From positions 62,001 through 126,000 of the forward strand of contig JABTUM010000005.1 of the NCBI GenBank assembly GCA_015075375.1: a stretch of 64,000 nt of DNA. The letters run 5' to 3'. The position numbers and the translations under genes are program-made. Origin of the DNA: Planctomycetota bacterium (GTDB lineage Bacteria; Planctomycetota; SZUA-567; H5-PLA8). The notes below the pieces were generated by a model. That model ran no database searches and was not told where the DNA came from. It saw only the letters and a list, made by a program, of their open reading frames with translations. Each line of letters begins with the position of its first letter. Within the stretch, counting starts at the first letter, position 1. Below, in pieces: positions 17,781-26,689 of this stretch.

Positions 17781-18055
17781 GAATCGCCTCCCCATTTGGG
17801 AAACCGGACTACAGGTAAGTCCTTGCGCATACCGATGCCACGATATGGTTGCAAGTACAAGAATGGAGGTTCCTAACAGACCGGCGCGACTCGCCGAAGT
17901 CCATAAAATTCCCGGGATTATAAGTAAAATGGGATCATGATACTGGGGCCTTTTTGGGCTGCTTTCTACCTCTCTCGTAAAGCGTGGGCCGGCATTCGAA
18001 ACGGCCCCTGCGAAACACGGTCGACTGTCTTTGGACAGGAGCACGGCAAACAGTG

Positions 18056-20764
18056 ATGCGGAGCACGAATCGTCTCAACTCGTTGGGCCTGGCCTGCTTA
18101 CTGGCGGCGCTGGGGCTGTTGCACCCCGTGTGGGCCGGCGTGGCGGAAGGCGAACGCCCGAAGCCGATCCAAGTCGGCGGCGACGCAGCGCCCGAAGTCA
18201 AGATCACCTTGCCCGCCGAAGCTCCGAAGACCACGGCCGCAGCCGCCGAAGGCGCTCCCGCGCCGCTGGTGGAGACCGGCGAAGACGAAAAGCCGATCGC
18301 GCTGTATCAGCGCTGGAAGGCGCTCGAGCCGCAGCAGATCGTTCCGGACAAGTCCGTCGTATACGCCGCCATCAAGGATTACTCGAAGGCCAAGGACGCG
18401 TTTTTCCGCAGCGCGTTGCGGAGCTTGATCAAAGAGCCCGAAGTGGGCGAGCCGCTGCATGCGACGTGGGAGCGCTTGATTAACAGTTATCGCCGCGGCG
18501 ACGGGACGTTGACGGACATCCAGGAGCGGCGGCGCAAGCTGGAAGTCGATGTCCTGAACGAGCTGGAATCGTACTTCGAGCATCAGGTCGCGCTCTCCGT
18601 GGACTTCGTTCAGGTGCAGCGCCCGGGGCAGGCCAATCCGCAGCAGGTTCCGCGCTTCCTGCTCGTCTTTTCGCTCCCGAAGACCGAGCGTGGCGAACTG
18701 CGCATGCAGGAGCTGACGGATCTGTTCGACCGCTTCAGCGCCAGCCAGCTCATCGACCGCCGCTACAAAGACCGGGTCACGACGGTGGGGCCGTACCGCA
18801 TCCAGCAGCTCGTTTGCGACGAACTGGATCTGGAGGAAGGTTGGGCGTTCGTCGAGAACCTGTTCGTCTACGCGCGCGGTCCGGGGCTGATCGAAGAAGC
18901 GCTGAAGGCGTACCACACCAATCAGGGCAAAGGCACGCTTTCCCAGAACGCCGGCTACGCATCCACCTACGGTAAAGTTGGCGAAGACGCGCACGTCTTC
19001 CTGCAGGTCGATGCGATGTCGATGCTCAAGCCGGTGCTGCAGGACAACCTGCTGCTGGCGCGCTACTGGGGCATCGATTTGGCCCAAGCCGAGAATGCCG
19101 GACCGCAGGCCGCAGTCGGGCTGAAGGTGCTCGACGGCGATAACGCGGCGATCAAGGAGAAGTGGCTGCTGCGTTTCGGCAAGCAGGATGAAGCGGTACA
19201 AGGCACTTGCCGATCGGTTTCGGCGTACCTCGCGCCCAGCAACGCGCTGTTCTTTGGCGCTCAGCAGTTCAGTTTCGCGCCGTTCATCAAGCAGTTGTCG
19301 GACAACGCCGCCGACGCTCCGCCCAACGACCCGAGCGTGGCGAATCTGCGCAAGTTCATCAACGGGCTGCAGACGGCCATGGGCGCGGCCAACTTCGAGG
19401 AAGTGGTACGCCGCTTCGATCCGTTCAAGGGCGAGGTTTCGGTGCAGCTCAGCTACATTCCGGGCGGCCAGAACCTGCTCGAGATTTTCCAGCCGATCCT
19501 GGCGGTGGAGTTCAACCGCGCGGACCTGGCGGAGATCTCCAATACGCTCGAGAAGCTGCGGCAGGCATCGGGGATGACTTACAAGAAGCTGACCTACCAC
19601 GACGCGGAAGTGTGGTACCAGGTGGGCGCCATGCCCGGGGCCGAAGGCCAGGGCCAGCAGACCCACGGCTTCCTCGAAGCCCTTTTCGCACCCTCCGCCG
19701 CGCCGGGGCAGAAGGTCGAGAAGCAGGTCGGGACGCCGTTCTTCGTCGGCTATGCCTTGGTCAGCGTGACGCCCAAGGACGGCGAACAAGGCAAGTGGTT
19801 CGTGCTCTTCTCGGACAGCGTCAAGGCGCTGAAGAAAGCGATCCAGCAGGGCACGGTGCATCGCCACAGTCTGGCTCAGCGCGACGAGTTCAAGTCGCTC
19901 TCGGACCAGTTCGACGCGCAGCGCTACAACTTCAACTTCCTCGATCTGCCGCGCGTGACCGAGGCGATGTACCGCCAGATTCTGCCCGAGCTTTCGCGCA
20001 TGTCGGGCAGCCGCAACGGCCTCTTCGAACTGCTGCCGCCCGAAAACGTCGTGGTGCCGCACCTTTCGGCGATGGGCTGGGCCAAGACGGTGCATAACGA
20101 AGGGCTGCTGATGGAGTTCGTTTCGCCGACGGGCAACCTCTCGCTGGGCGGCCTGATCGGGGCCTTCGCGCTGCCGCGGATTCAGGCCGAGCGGCAGATG
20201 GCCGTCAGCCGCCAGGCCGAAGACAATTTCAAGCGCCTGAATCTGGGGCTGCACCTGTACGCCGCCGACTTCGACCGCTTCCCCGTGCGCCTCTCGGATC
20301 TGCATCCGAATTACGTCAGCGAGTTCTCGGTCTTCGAATCGCCGTTCAAGAAGGGCGCCGTACGCAGCGAGAAGGACATCGACGACATCGAGAAGACCAA
20401 CCTCGTCTACGTCCCCGGCCGCCCGCTGCAGGACATGTCGGACCAGATCCTGCTTTTCGAAGTCCGCCCGGCGGGCATCTATTCGAGCCTGGACGGGGAG
20501 TACCGGACCGTGCACCACGTCCTGCAGCTCGACGGACGCGTGCGCGGCATCCCGGCTTCGCGCCTGCGCCAACTCCTGAAGGATGTACGCGGTCTGCCGA
20601 AGGAACTGGACCTCCAGCCCGGCGCGAAGCTGTTGCAGCCGGGAGGCACCTTCGGGACCACCGGAGCCGCTCCGTCGGGAGCGGGGACCGCGCCGCTGCC
20701 CGAAACCGCCGGCGAGAACTCGCTGGTGCCGATGGGTCCGGGCCGCCGGCCCACCCGGAAGTAA
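18056..20764 (+). CDS. Large exported protein, unrecognised
   Basis: The product is 902 residues. The ATG at 18056 gives a clear signal peptide (residues 1-27, ending HPVWA); a GTG one codon upstream is possible, and AGGAG lies at about 18037. After a Pro/Ala linker, residues about 75-650 form an alpha/beta region with no motif I know. Residues about 690-800 contain [20 protein letters not shown], then [20 protein letters not shown]. This resembles the segment after the helix in pseudopilin-like DUF1559-type proteins that are abundant in Planctomycetota. The C-terminal 60 residues are disordered, rich in Gly and Pro. Function unknown; likely envelope-associated. Confidence 0.85.
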   Translation: MRSTNRLNSLGLACLLAALGLLHPVWAGVAEGERPKPIQVGGDAAPEVKITLPAEAPKTTAAAAEGAPAPLVETGEDEKPIALYQRWKALEPQQIVPDKSVVYAAIKDYSKAKDAFFRSALRSLIKEPEVGEPLHATWERLINSYRRGDGTLTDIQERRRKLEVDVLNELESYFEHQVALSVDFVQVQRPGQANPQQVPRFLLVFSLPKTERGELRMQELTDLFDRFSASQLIDRRYKDRVTTVGPYRIQQLVCDELDLEEGWAFVENLFVYARGPGLIEEALKAYHTNQGKGTLSQNAGYASTYGKVGEDAHVFLQVDAMSMLKPVLQDNLLLARYWGIDLAQAENAGPQAAVGLKVLDGDNAAIKEKWLLRFGKQDEAVQGTCRSVSAYLAPSNALFFGAQQFSFAPFIKQLSDNAADAPPNDPSVANLRKFINGLQTAMGAANFEEVVRRFDPFKGEVSVQLSYIPGGQNLLEIFQPILAVEFNRADLAEISNTLEKLRQASGMTYKKLTYHDAEVWYQVGAMPGAEGQGQQTHGFLEALFAPSAAPGQKVEKQVGTPFFVGYALVSVTPKDGEQGKWFVLFSDSVKALKKAIQQGTVHRHSLAQRDEFKSLSDQFDAQRYNFNFLDLPRVTEAMYRQILPELSRMSGSRNGLFELLPPENVVVPHLSAMGWAKTVHNEGLLMEFVSPTGNLSLGGLIGAFALPRIQAERQMAVSRQAEDNFKRLNLGLHLYAADFDRFPVRLSDLHPNYVSEFSVFESPFKKGAVRSEKDIDDIEKTNLVYVPGRPLQDMSDQILLFEVRPAGIYSSLDGEYRTVHHVLQLDGRVRGIPASRLRQLLKDVRGLPKELDLQPGAKLLQPGGTFGTTGAAPSGAGTAPLPETAGENSLVPMGPGRRPTRK

Positions 20765-20922
20765 ACGCGCCTGAAATTAGGCTGCGCTCGCACGCTCAAT
20801 TAGCCGATTCCTGGGAAGACCGTTCGCCCGGAGCGCCCTTCGCGCTCCGAGGCGCGCGGTCCGAAGCCGCCGCGCGCGTTAGCGTCCGGCGGCGCCCCCC
20901 ATTTCGCAAAGGAGCCGGACCC

Positions 20923-21348
20923 ATGAGCATCGCCACCGTCGAACGCGCGGGCCGCCTGGACGCCGCCACCGGACAGCCCGTCGCGGCCGGACGCACCGTA
21001 TTTGACGCCGCCGGACGCAGCGCCGAGTTCTACGATCACCTGCGCGCGCACTACCGTGAGACGCGCCGCACGCCCGTCGAGATTCCCGTACGCATCAACG
21101 TGCTCCTCGAAGACGGTTCGCTCTTCGACAAGGGTACGGCGACCATCCGGAACATCTCTCCCAGCGGCGCGCTGTTGGGCGACGTGAAGATCGAGCGGGG
21201 TGTTTTCCCGGTCTCGTCTTTCCGCTTCGAGATCGTGATGCAGGGCGGTGCGTACGACGGGATCGGACTGGAAGCGCGGCCCGTGCGCTTCGAATCGTCG
21301 GTGCGGGGCATCGGCGTGAAGTTCGAAGAGATCTTCGTCGCGGTTTGA
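20923..21348 (+). CDS. PilZ-domain protein, candidate c-di-GMP receptor
   Basis: The product is 141 residues. AAAGGAG lies eight bases before the ATG at 20923. The domain covers about residues 42-140 and carries both nucleotide-binding signatures: RETRR (RxxxR) and NISPSG (the D/NxSxxG motif). The N-terminal 40 residues are variable. Single-domain PilZ proteins bind cyclic-di-GMP and pass the signal to motility, secretion or polysaccharide systems. No diguanylate cyclase is in the window. A strong terminator follows. Confidence 0.8.
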   Translation: MSIATVERAGRLDAATGQPVAAGRTVFDAAGRSAEFYDHLRAHYRETRRTPVEIPVRINVLLEDGSLFDKGTATIRNISPSGALLGDVKIERGVFPVSSFRFEIVMQGGAYDGIGLEARPVRFESSVRGIGVKFEEIFVAV

Positions 21349-21372
21349 GCACCGCAGGCCTCGTGTCTTTCG

Positions 21373-21411
21373 CGGCCCGGCCTGCGCACAGCACGCCGGG
21401 CCGTCTTCTTT
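21373..21411 (+). terminator. Rho-independent terminator after the PilZ gene
   Basis: A perfect 9-bp stem, CGGCCCGGC (21373-21381) with GCCGGGCCG (21395-21403), is followed by the T-rich run TCTTCTTT. It lies 25 bases after the PilZ stop codon. Confidence 0.85.
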
Positions 21412-21465
21412 AGCGCCGGTTTCCACTCCTCGTTTGCAGGGCGCGCTTCCGCGCGACAGGATTTA

Positions 21466-21547
21466 TCCGCCTACGCTGCGCTTCCGCCTACGCTGCGCTA
21501 CGGCGCGACAAGTCGGCGCGACAAGCCGGCGCGACAAGCCCTCCTTG
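21466..21547. repeat. Short tandem repeats related to the 4.4 kb repeat block
   Basis: A 17-base unit TCCGCCTACGCTGCGCT occurs twice in tandem (21466-21482, 21483-21499). A 13-base unit CGGCGCGACAAG(T/C) then occurs three times (21501-21539). The joined sequence is, apart from one base, the reverse complement of the extra module in the repeat unit at about 4571-4600 (CCGCC-CGCTGCGCTACGGCGCGACAAG-CC). Downstream bases CCTCCTTGGCCAG resemble the palindromic core. Confidence 0.85.
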
Positions 21548-21596
21548 GCCAGCTGGGGATACCACTCGATCCGGGCCGTAACCCAAGGGAGACCGC

Positions 21597-22742
21597 TTAA
21601 CGCGCGGCGAGCGCCGCTACGGCATCGTCGAAGGCCGCGATCCGTTCGGGCCAGGCAAAGCGCGCGAAGTCGGCGCGAAGTTCCGCGCCCAAAGCTCGCG
21701 CCGATTCGGGCGCCGCCGCGTAGGCGCGCAGCCGCTCGACCAGATCGGCGTCGTCGCGGTAGAGCACGCGGGCATGCCGCTCGGGCGGGACCAGTTCCGG
21801 ATAGCTCAAGCGATTCGGCAGCAGGACTGCGCAGCCGTGCAGGCACGCTTCAACGGTGCTTAGCCCGAAGAACTCGTGCGCGGCGGTACTGACCGTCACG
21901 TCGCAGCTCGCCAGCAACCGCGCGTAGTCCGCACGCGATGGGGCGAAGCCCCAGTGCGCGATCCGCTGGCCCAAGCGCACGCGCGCTTCCTCGAATACGG
22001 CCGGGCTGTCGCGGTAGCGCTCGCCCAGGACCACGGCTTCGAAGGGTACGCCGCCGTCGTGCAGGGCGAAGAGCGCCGCGAAGAACGCTTCGGGATTTTT
22101 GTCGAACTCCCAGCGGTGATTCCAGCCGATCCGCAGCGGCGCTTGCCTTGCGCGCGGCGGCGGGTCCTGTGCCGGAGCGGCAGCCCCGAGGTGCAGCACG
22201 CGCGCGCGCAAGGCAAGCGCTTCGCTGAGTCCCTTCGGCACCGCGTCGGGCATACGCTTCAGGAAAGCCGGCGCCGCGGCGAGAAATTCGTCGCGATGGA
22301 AAGCGCTGTTGAACCAGACTTCGTCGGCGGCCAGGCAGCCGACGATGTTGATGAAGCCGTAGTGGTAGTCGCGCTCGTCTTCGTGGCGCACCGGATAGGT
22401 GAGCTGATTCTCGTGCATGAACATGGCAATGGGCGGCGGAGCGCCGCGCGGCCAGCGGCCGCGGGCCAGACCCAGGAACTCGGCCAAGTTGAGAAAATCG
22501 CTGACCAGCAGGAGATCGCAAGCGCCCAGGCGTTCGACTTCACCCAGAAAATGCAACGCGCTCCCGCGCATGCGCCACTTCCATTTTCGCGCCGGCTGAG
22601 TGAAGAACTCGAAGCGGTGCCGGCTGTGCGCGGCGAGGTCCTCCAGGAACTGTTTATGCGAGCCCCCGAAATAGGGTTCGACCGCGCCCACGGTCAGGGC
22701 TCGAGCCGGGTTGTCCGTTGCGATACGCGCCATGCGAGCCAT
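21597..22742 (-). CDS. DUF3524/GTDC1-type glycosyltransferase, predicted tRNA-queuosine alpha-mannosyltransferase
   Basis: The product is about 381 residues from the ATG at 22742; another ATG three codons on is equally possible, and the longer frame to 23207 is rejected because it overlaps the divergent gene. The N-terminal Rossmann half carries the signatures of the DUF3524 family that includes human GTDC1: EPYFGGSHKQFLEDL, then PARKWKWRMRGSALHF, MHENQLTYPV, and a YGFINIVGCLAADEVWFNS stretch. The C-terminal GT-B half has the usual donor-binding region (STAAHEFFGLSTVEA). GTDC1 has been shown to mannosylate queuosine in tRNA-Asp. By homology this protein should modify queuosine or a related tRNA base. 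QueD 5 kb away supports a queuosine-making host. Target tRNA and sugar are inference. Confidence 0.85.
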   Translation of the reverse strand: MARMARIATDNPARALTVGAVEPYFGGSHKQFLEDLAAHSRHRFEFFTQPARKWKWRMRGSALHFLGEVERLGACDLLLVSDFLNLAEFLGLARGRWPRGAPPPIAMFMHENQLTYPVRHEDERDYHYGFINIVGCLAADEVWFNSAFHRDEFLAAAPAFLKRMPDAVPKGLSEALALRARVLHLGAAAPAQDPPPRARQAPLRIGWNHRWEFDKNPEAFFAALFALHDGGVPFEAVVLGERYRDSPAVFEEARVRLGQRIAHWGFAPSRADYARLLASCDVTVSTAAHEFFGLSTVEACLHGCAVLLPNRLSYPELVPPERHARVLYRDDADLVERLRAYAAAPESARALGAELRADFARFAWPERIAAFDDAVAALAAR

Positions 22743-22832
22743 GATACCCGAAGCCAAAACGCGCGCGATTGCGCAAGACGAATTGCAAGGTCGTGCGTCC
22801 AAGTAGAAGTCCGATACCTGGAGGCCGCCGGT

Positions 22833-24692
22833 ATGAAACCATTCCTCGCGCTCGGACTGCTGTTCGCATGGCTGCTCGCCGGGATGGCCGCCGCGGCCGA
22901 TCCGGCCGTGGAGCGCTTTGCGCGCTTTCGCGACGGCACGATCCTGCGGGTGGAACTGGATGCTGCGGCGTTGAACCTGCGGGTCGTGACCGCGGCCGGC
23001 GCCGCCGAGGCGCGCACCGTACGCGCGTCGGATTTGGAGCGTTTCCTGCTCGCGCGCCAGCCCCGGCTGGACGAACTGCTTAAACTCGGCGCGCTGATTA
23101 AAAAGCTGGCCGACGACGAGTACGGCGTCCGCGAACAAGCTTCCGAAGAGATCCGGAAACTGGGCGCTCCGATCCGCCAGGACGTGCTGCGGCTCATGGC
23201 CGAGCATGCCGATCCGGAGATCCGCACGCGGCTGGGCCAGATCGTGGAGCGCCTGCCCGCGGATGCGGCCGGACCCGGCGGAGCGCTGTGCGACGAGGTC
23301 GTACTGGGCGGCGAACTCCTGCGGGCCGATCTCGGCGCGCTTACCTTAAAGGTGCGAATCCAAGGGCAGGAACTTGCGCTCGAACGCGAGACGCTGCTGG
23401 GGCTATCGGCCTCCGCGCCGGAAGCCGAAGCCGCCCGGCCGGCGGCGGGTGCCGCGAAGGCCCGGCGGATCGAAGCGGACGACGATGCGGCCTTCGGCGC
23501 GCAGCCGACGCGGATCGACTTCGAGCAGGCTCCTTCCGGCGAAGCGCTCCGCGCCGGGCAGGACATCCGCGAAGCGTTCGTAGCGCGCGGGTTTCGGCTG
23601 AGCACGTCCATCGAGAACGCGATCGTTTCCGTGAACGACTACAACGTCCAGGGCCGCAGCCAGGGGCTCTCCTGCGCCACGCACCAGCCGCTCTGGCAGG
23701 GGCAGATCACGATCCGCTTCTGCGTTCCCGGCCAGCCTTCGGCGCCGGCCTGCGTCTCGGCCTTCGGGCTCTGGATCGCCGCGGTTTCGCCCAACAGCAC
23801 GAGCATCGAGGCCTTCGACGCGTTCGGGAATCCGATCCTTACGGTTGCGACCACGCGCGGACCCAACCAGTTCCTGGGCCTGCATAGCCGCGTGCCGATC
23901 GCTTCCATCAAGGTAGTGCCCAATATGGCCGTCGATCCCGACTACACGATCGACGACCTCGTTTTCGATGCACCGCGTCCGGTGCAGGAGTTGGCGCATC
24001 CCAAGCTCTGCGCCGCACGCTTCGCCAGCGGGGAGCGCGTTTTCGCGGAGCGGTTGACCGTAAGCGAGGGCGTGTGCCGGTTGGAGAACTTGAGCGTCGG
24101 GCTTGCGAAACTCGAACGGCCCGCGGCGGAACTGCGCGGACTGGCGATGCCGTACGAGAGTTGGACCCCGCCGGAACGCACGCCCGGCTGCTGGCTGATG
24201 CTGCACGACGGCTCGGTGCTGCGCGGCGCCGCGGAGGACGGGCTGCGCGCCGCGCGGCTTCCCGCGCTGGCGCTCGATGCGGGGTCGCTCGCGGCGCTGT
24301 GGGGCGACCGTTCTCCTTACCTGGTCCCGCCCGAAGGCGAAGCCTGGGTGCCGGGCGGCGCGCGCATCCTGCCCAGCGAGCCCGCGCGCCGGCATCCAGC
24401 TTGGAAGCTGACGGCCCAAGGATTCGAGGGATCCGCCGGACCCGGCGCCGAAGCGACGGTTTATGCTTTTGCCGAACTGCCCATGGTCTGGGTCGCCGCG
24501 CCGCCGAAGCTAGACGAGAAGGCCGGACTCGCCCGGCTGAACAGCGCCGAATTCCTGGTGCTCACGGCCGGAGGCGAACGTGGGTTCAGCTTCGTAAGCT
24601 GGAGCGCCGAAGAGGTCCGCTTCCGCCGCGAGTCGCGCGAAATCCGTGTGCCGCTGCGCGAAGTCTCCACGATCGATCTGCCCACACCGTAA
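22833..24692 (+). CDS. Large secreted beta-rich protein, unrecognised
   Basis: The product is 619 residues. The ATG at 22833 has GGAGG about nine bases upstream and opens a signal peptide (residues 1-21, ending GMAAA). Residues about 85-140 are helical and resemble a HEAT-like repeat pair (VREQASEEIRKLGAPIRQDV). Residues about 225-380 look like a lectin-type beta-sandwich (SAFGLWIAAVSPNSTSIEAF, then DYTIDDLVFD), a fold common in secreted planctomycete and PEP-CTERM proteins. The C-terminal third is beta-rich without recognised motifs. It is divergent from the glycosyltransferase, with 90 bases between starts. Confidence 0.85.
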   Translation: MKPFLALGLLFAWLLAGMAAAADPAVERFARFRDGTILRVELDAAALNLRVVTAAGAAEARTVRASDLERFLLARQPRLDELLKLGALIKKLADDEYGVREQASEEIRKLGAPIRQDVLRLMAEHADPEIRTRLGQIVERLPADAAGPGGALCDEVVLGGELLRADLGALTLKVRIQGQELALERETLLGLSASAPEAEAARPAAGAAKARRIEADDDAAFGAQPTRIDFEQAPSGEALRAGQDIREAFVARGFRLSTSIENAIVSVNDYNVQGRSQGLSCATHQPLWQGQITIRFCVPGQPSAPACVSAFGLWIAAVSPNSTSIEAFDAFGNPILTVATTRGPNQFLGLHSRVPIASIKVVPNMAVDPDYTIDDLVFDAPRPVQELAHPKLCAARFASGERVFAERLTVSEGVCRLENLSVGLAKLERPAAELRGLAMPYESWTPPERTPGCWLMLHDGSVLRGAAEDGLRAARLPALALDAGSLAALWGDRSPYLVPPEGEAWVPGGARILPSEPARRHPAWKLTAQGFEGSAGPGAEATVYAFAELPMVWVAAPPKLDEKAGLARLNSAEFLVLTAGGERGFSFVSWSAEEVRFRRESREIRVPLREVSTIDLPTP

Positions 24693-24843
24693 CGGGAGGC
24701 CGATCTAATTAGGTTTATTTTTAGTCCACTAGGCATCCGACCTCTATATCTAATCGACTCGGAGTGGGGTATTCTATAAAAGGAGCGCCGACCGCTGATG
24801 TGGCGCCTGAAATGATCTAATCAAATATGGAGTCAAACCTTAC

Positions 24844-26313
24844 ATGAGCGCTCGCGATGTCTGGTTCGGCAATACCGCTTGGCCTTCGGGGGCTTCACCC
24901 GGGGCTTTCGCACGGGATGTCTTTCGCCTGGCGGACGCGAAAACCGATCGCGAGAAGGCGCTCGCCTTCGCCCATTGGCTGATCCGCTGCATGAATCGCG
25001 GCGCAAACCTGAAGCTGCCCAGCATGGGCGGCTACGTTCATTGCGCCGATCCGCTGCTGCTCTTTACCTCTTGGGGGCACAACGAATGCACGGGCTGGGG
25101 CTGGGTGGCGACGGAGGCACTTCAAGCCGCGGGGCTCAAGGCGCGGCGGGTGGTGGTTCACGACAGCGGGCACACCTTTTATGAGGTCTGGTACAAAGGC
25201 CTCGACGGCGAGGAAGGCTGGCACGCGTTCGATCCGTTCCTGGGCTGGTGGTACACGAACGACCGCGGCGAAGTGGCTTCGTGCGAGGAACTGACGGCGC
25301 ATCCGGATCTGGTGGCGCATCCGCGTCCCGGCGGGCCTACGCGGCTGGGGCATCATCCCGAACGCAGCGGCGTGTTGAAGCGCTACCAATTCCACGACCA
25401 GCTCGACATCGTTCAGCCCGTGCGGGACGAGCGGCTGTACTTCCAGCCCAAGGCGGGACAGAGCTATTCGAATCTGTGGCGTCCCGAAGAGCCCGGTCTG
25501 GGGATTCCGGCGAACGCCGACGGTTCGGGCGCGCACTGCGATATCGCGCTGTACGACGAAGAAGGCCGCCCGCGGTATCCGGAGCATCACGAATACTGGC
25601 GGCATTACGTCTGGCCGCATCGCGACGATACGTTTGGCACGCAGGTGGTGCGCTGGCACGGCTGCGGCGCGCTGCGCTGGCAGCCGCTGCTGCACGGCGC
25701 CGCGCAAGCCGAGAGCGCCGCGTTCGCGGTCTTCGAGGACGGCACGCTGCGCCCGTCGGGTTCGCGCAAGCATTGCGAGGTCTGGTGGCGCATCCAGCTT
25801 CCGTACTTGGCCACCTACCTGCGCGTGAATATGGCCGCCGACGCGGGCGGGAGCGACCTGATCGGGCTGGCGATCTCCACCGATGCCGGAAAATCGCTGC
25901 ATCCGTTCCACTGGGCGCACGGCGCGCCTCCGAAGCTGCTTCAACTGTTGCCCAGCCAGACGCCGTCGCTCCGCGGCCTGAAGGAATTCTGGCTGCGGCT
26001 GGATATTTCGAGCCAGCAGCCGCAGCCGAAGCTGCGCATCCGCGGCCTGCAGCTCGCGGTGGGCTACCAACTCAACATGAACGTGCTGCCGAGGCTGGTA
26101 CCGGGGGCGAACGAGCTTTTCGTCGAAGCCGGCGCGCTGGACGGCGTGAAGCTCGCGGCCGAATGGGCCTTTACGCATCCGCAAGGTGAGCGTCTGGAAA
26201 GCGTGGCGCTGGACCGCGCCGGCCGCGCGGCTCGGAAGGTCGATCTGGATCTCGCCAAGCCCAGCGACGTGGTGATGCGCGGCGTCACGCTGCGCTGCCT
26301 GGACGCGCGCTGA
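24844..26313 (+). CDS. Transglutaminase-like (papain-fold) protein
   Basis: The product is 489 residues. GGAG lies 10 bases before the ATG. The N-terminal 140 residues contain a complete Cys-His-Asp triad in family context: C82 in GHNECTGWGWVAT, H110 in SGHTFYEVWY and D130 in WHAFDPFLGWWY. This is the core of the transglutaminase-like superfamily, most bacterial members of which are peptidases or amidases. The C-terminal 300 residues are beta-rich with many Trp and His, and may be a carbohydrate- or protein-binding region. No signal peptide is visible, which is unusual because many bacterial relatives are exported. Substrate unknown. Confidence 0.75.
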   Translation: MSARDVWFGNTAWPSGASPGAFARDVFRLADAKTDREKALAFAHWLIRCMNRGANLKLPSMGGYVHCADPLLLFTSWGHNECTGWGWVATEALQAAGLKARRVVVHDSGHTFYEVWYKGLDGEEGWHAFDPFLGWWYTNDRGEVASCEELTAHPDLVAHPRPGGPTRLGHHPERSGVLKRYQFHDQLDIVQPVRDERLYFQPKAGQSYSNLWRPEEPGLGIPANADGSGAHCDIALYDEEGRPRYPEHHEYWRHYVWPHRDDTFGTQVVRWHGCGALRWQPLLHGAAQAESAAFAVFEDGTLRPSGSRKHCEVWWRIQLPYLATYLRVNMAADAGGSDLIGLAISTDAGKSLHPFHWAHGAPPKLLQLLPSQTPSLRGLKEFWLRLDISSQQPQPKLRIRGLQLAVGYQLNMNVLPRLVPGANELFVEAGALDGVKLAAEWAFTHPQGERLESVALDRAGRAARKVDLDLAKPSDVVMRGVTLRCLDAR

Positions 26314-26689
26314 AAGAGCTCCGCCGCATCGAGTCGAATTCCCCTTGCCGCTCTTAGGGCGCACGGCTACAGTGCTGGCCGTGTTCGGTTTTTGTTGGAG
26401 TGGTCTGGCGGAAGCGCGCACTATGGTCGTTCAACCCCTCGGGCTGTCGTTCCCCTTCGCCGCAGCGCAAGCTCCGCGGTGCCCGTGGGCGCGTGTTTCC
26501 GCCGGCTCAACGGCCCCCTCCTGCCTTGCCGCCGCACCGTGGTGCGGTCCCGCTGCCGGTGAACTTTCGTAACTTGTTGGGATGGGCGAGTCGCGGACGG
26601 GCCTTTGGGTCCGTGTCCCCGTCGCCCCGGCGCCGGAAGGTCCGGGCGTTGTTGCGGTATTCCGTTTCCGAACACGATGGGAGCTTAAC
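26314..26689. other. 376-bp leader region before thrS
   Basis: No conserved ORF or RNA gene is visible. A small hairpin-prone segment (GGGCCTTTGGGTCC and CCGGCGCCGG, near 26600-26640) lies within 100 bases of the thrS start and could form a leader structure. I see no T-box element and no E. coli-type ThrS operator. Confidence 0.4.

Noticed and set aside
18053-18055. GTG as alternative start of the 902-residue protein
   Set aside because: It is possible on spacing grounds, but the adjacent ATG at 18056 gives the same signal peptide. The choice changes one residue only.
18098-20572. 824-codon open frame on the minus strand
   Set aside because: It is antisense to the 902-residue exported protein, which has a signal peptide and normal composition. 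The frame is rich in Arg, Gln, Val and His, typical of a shadow.
26582-26689. Upstream extension of thrS
   Set aside because: The added residues are not part of the TGS domain, and the GTG at 26690 has a well-placed GGGAG.
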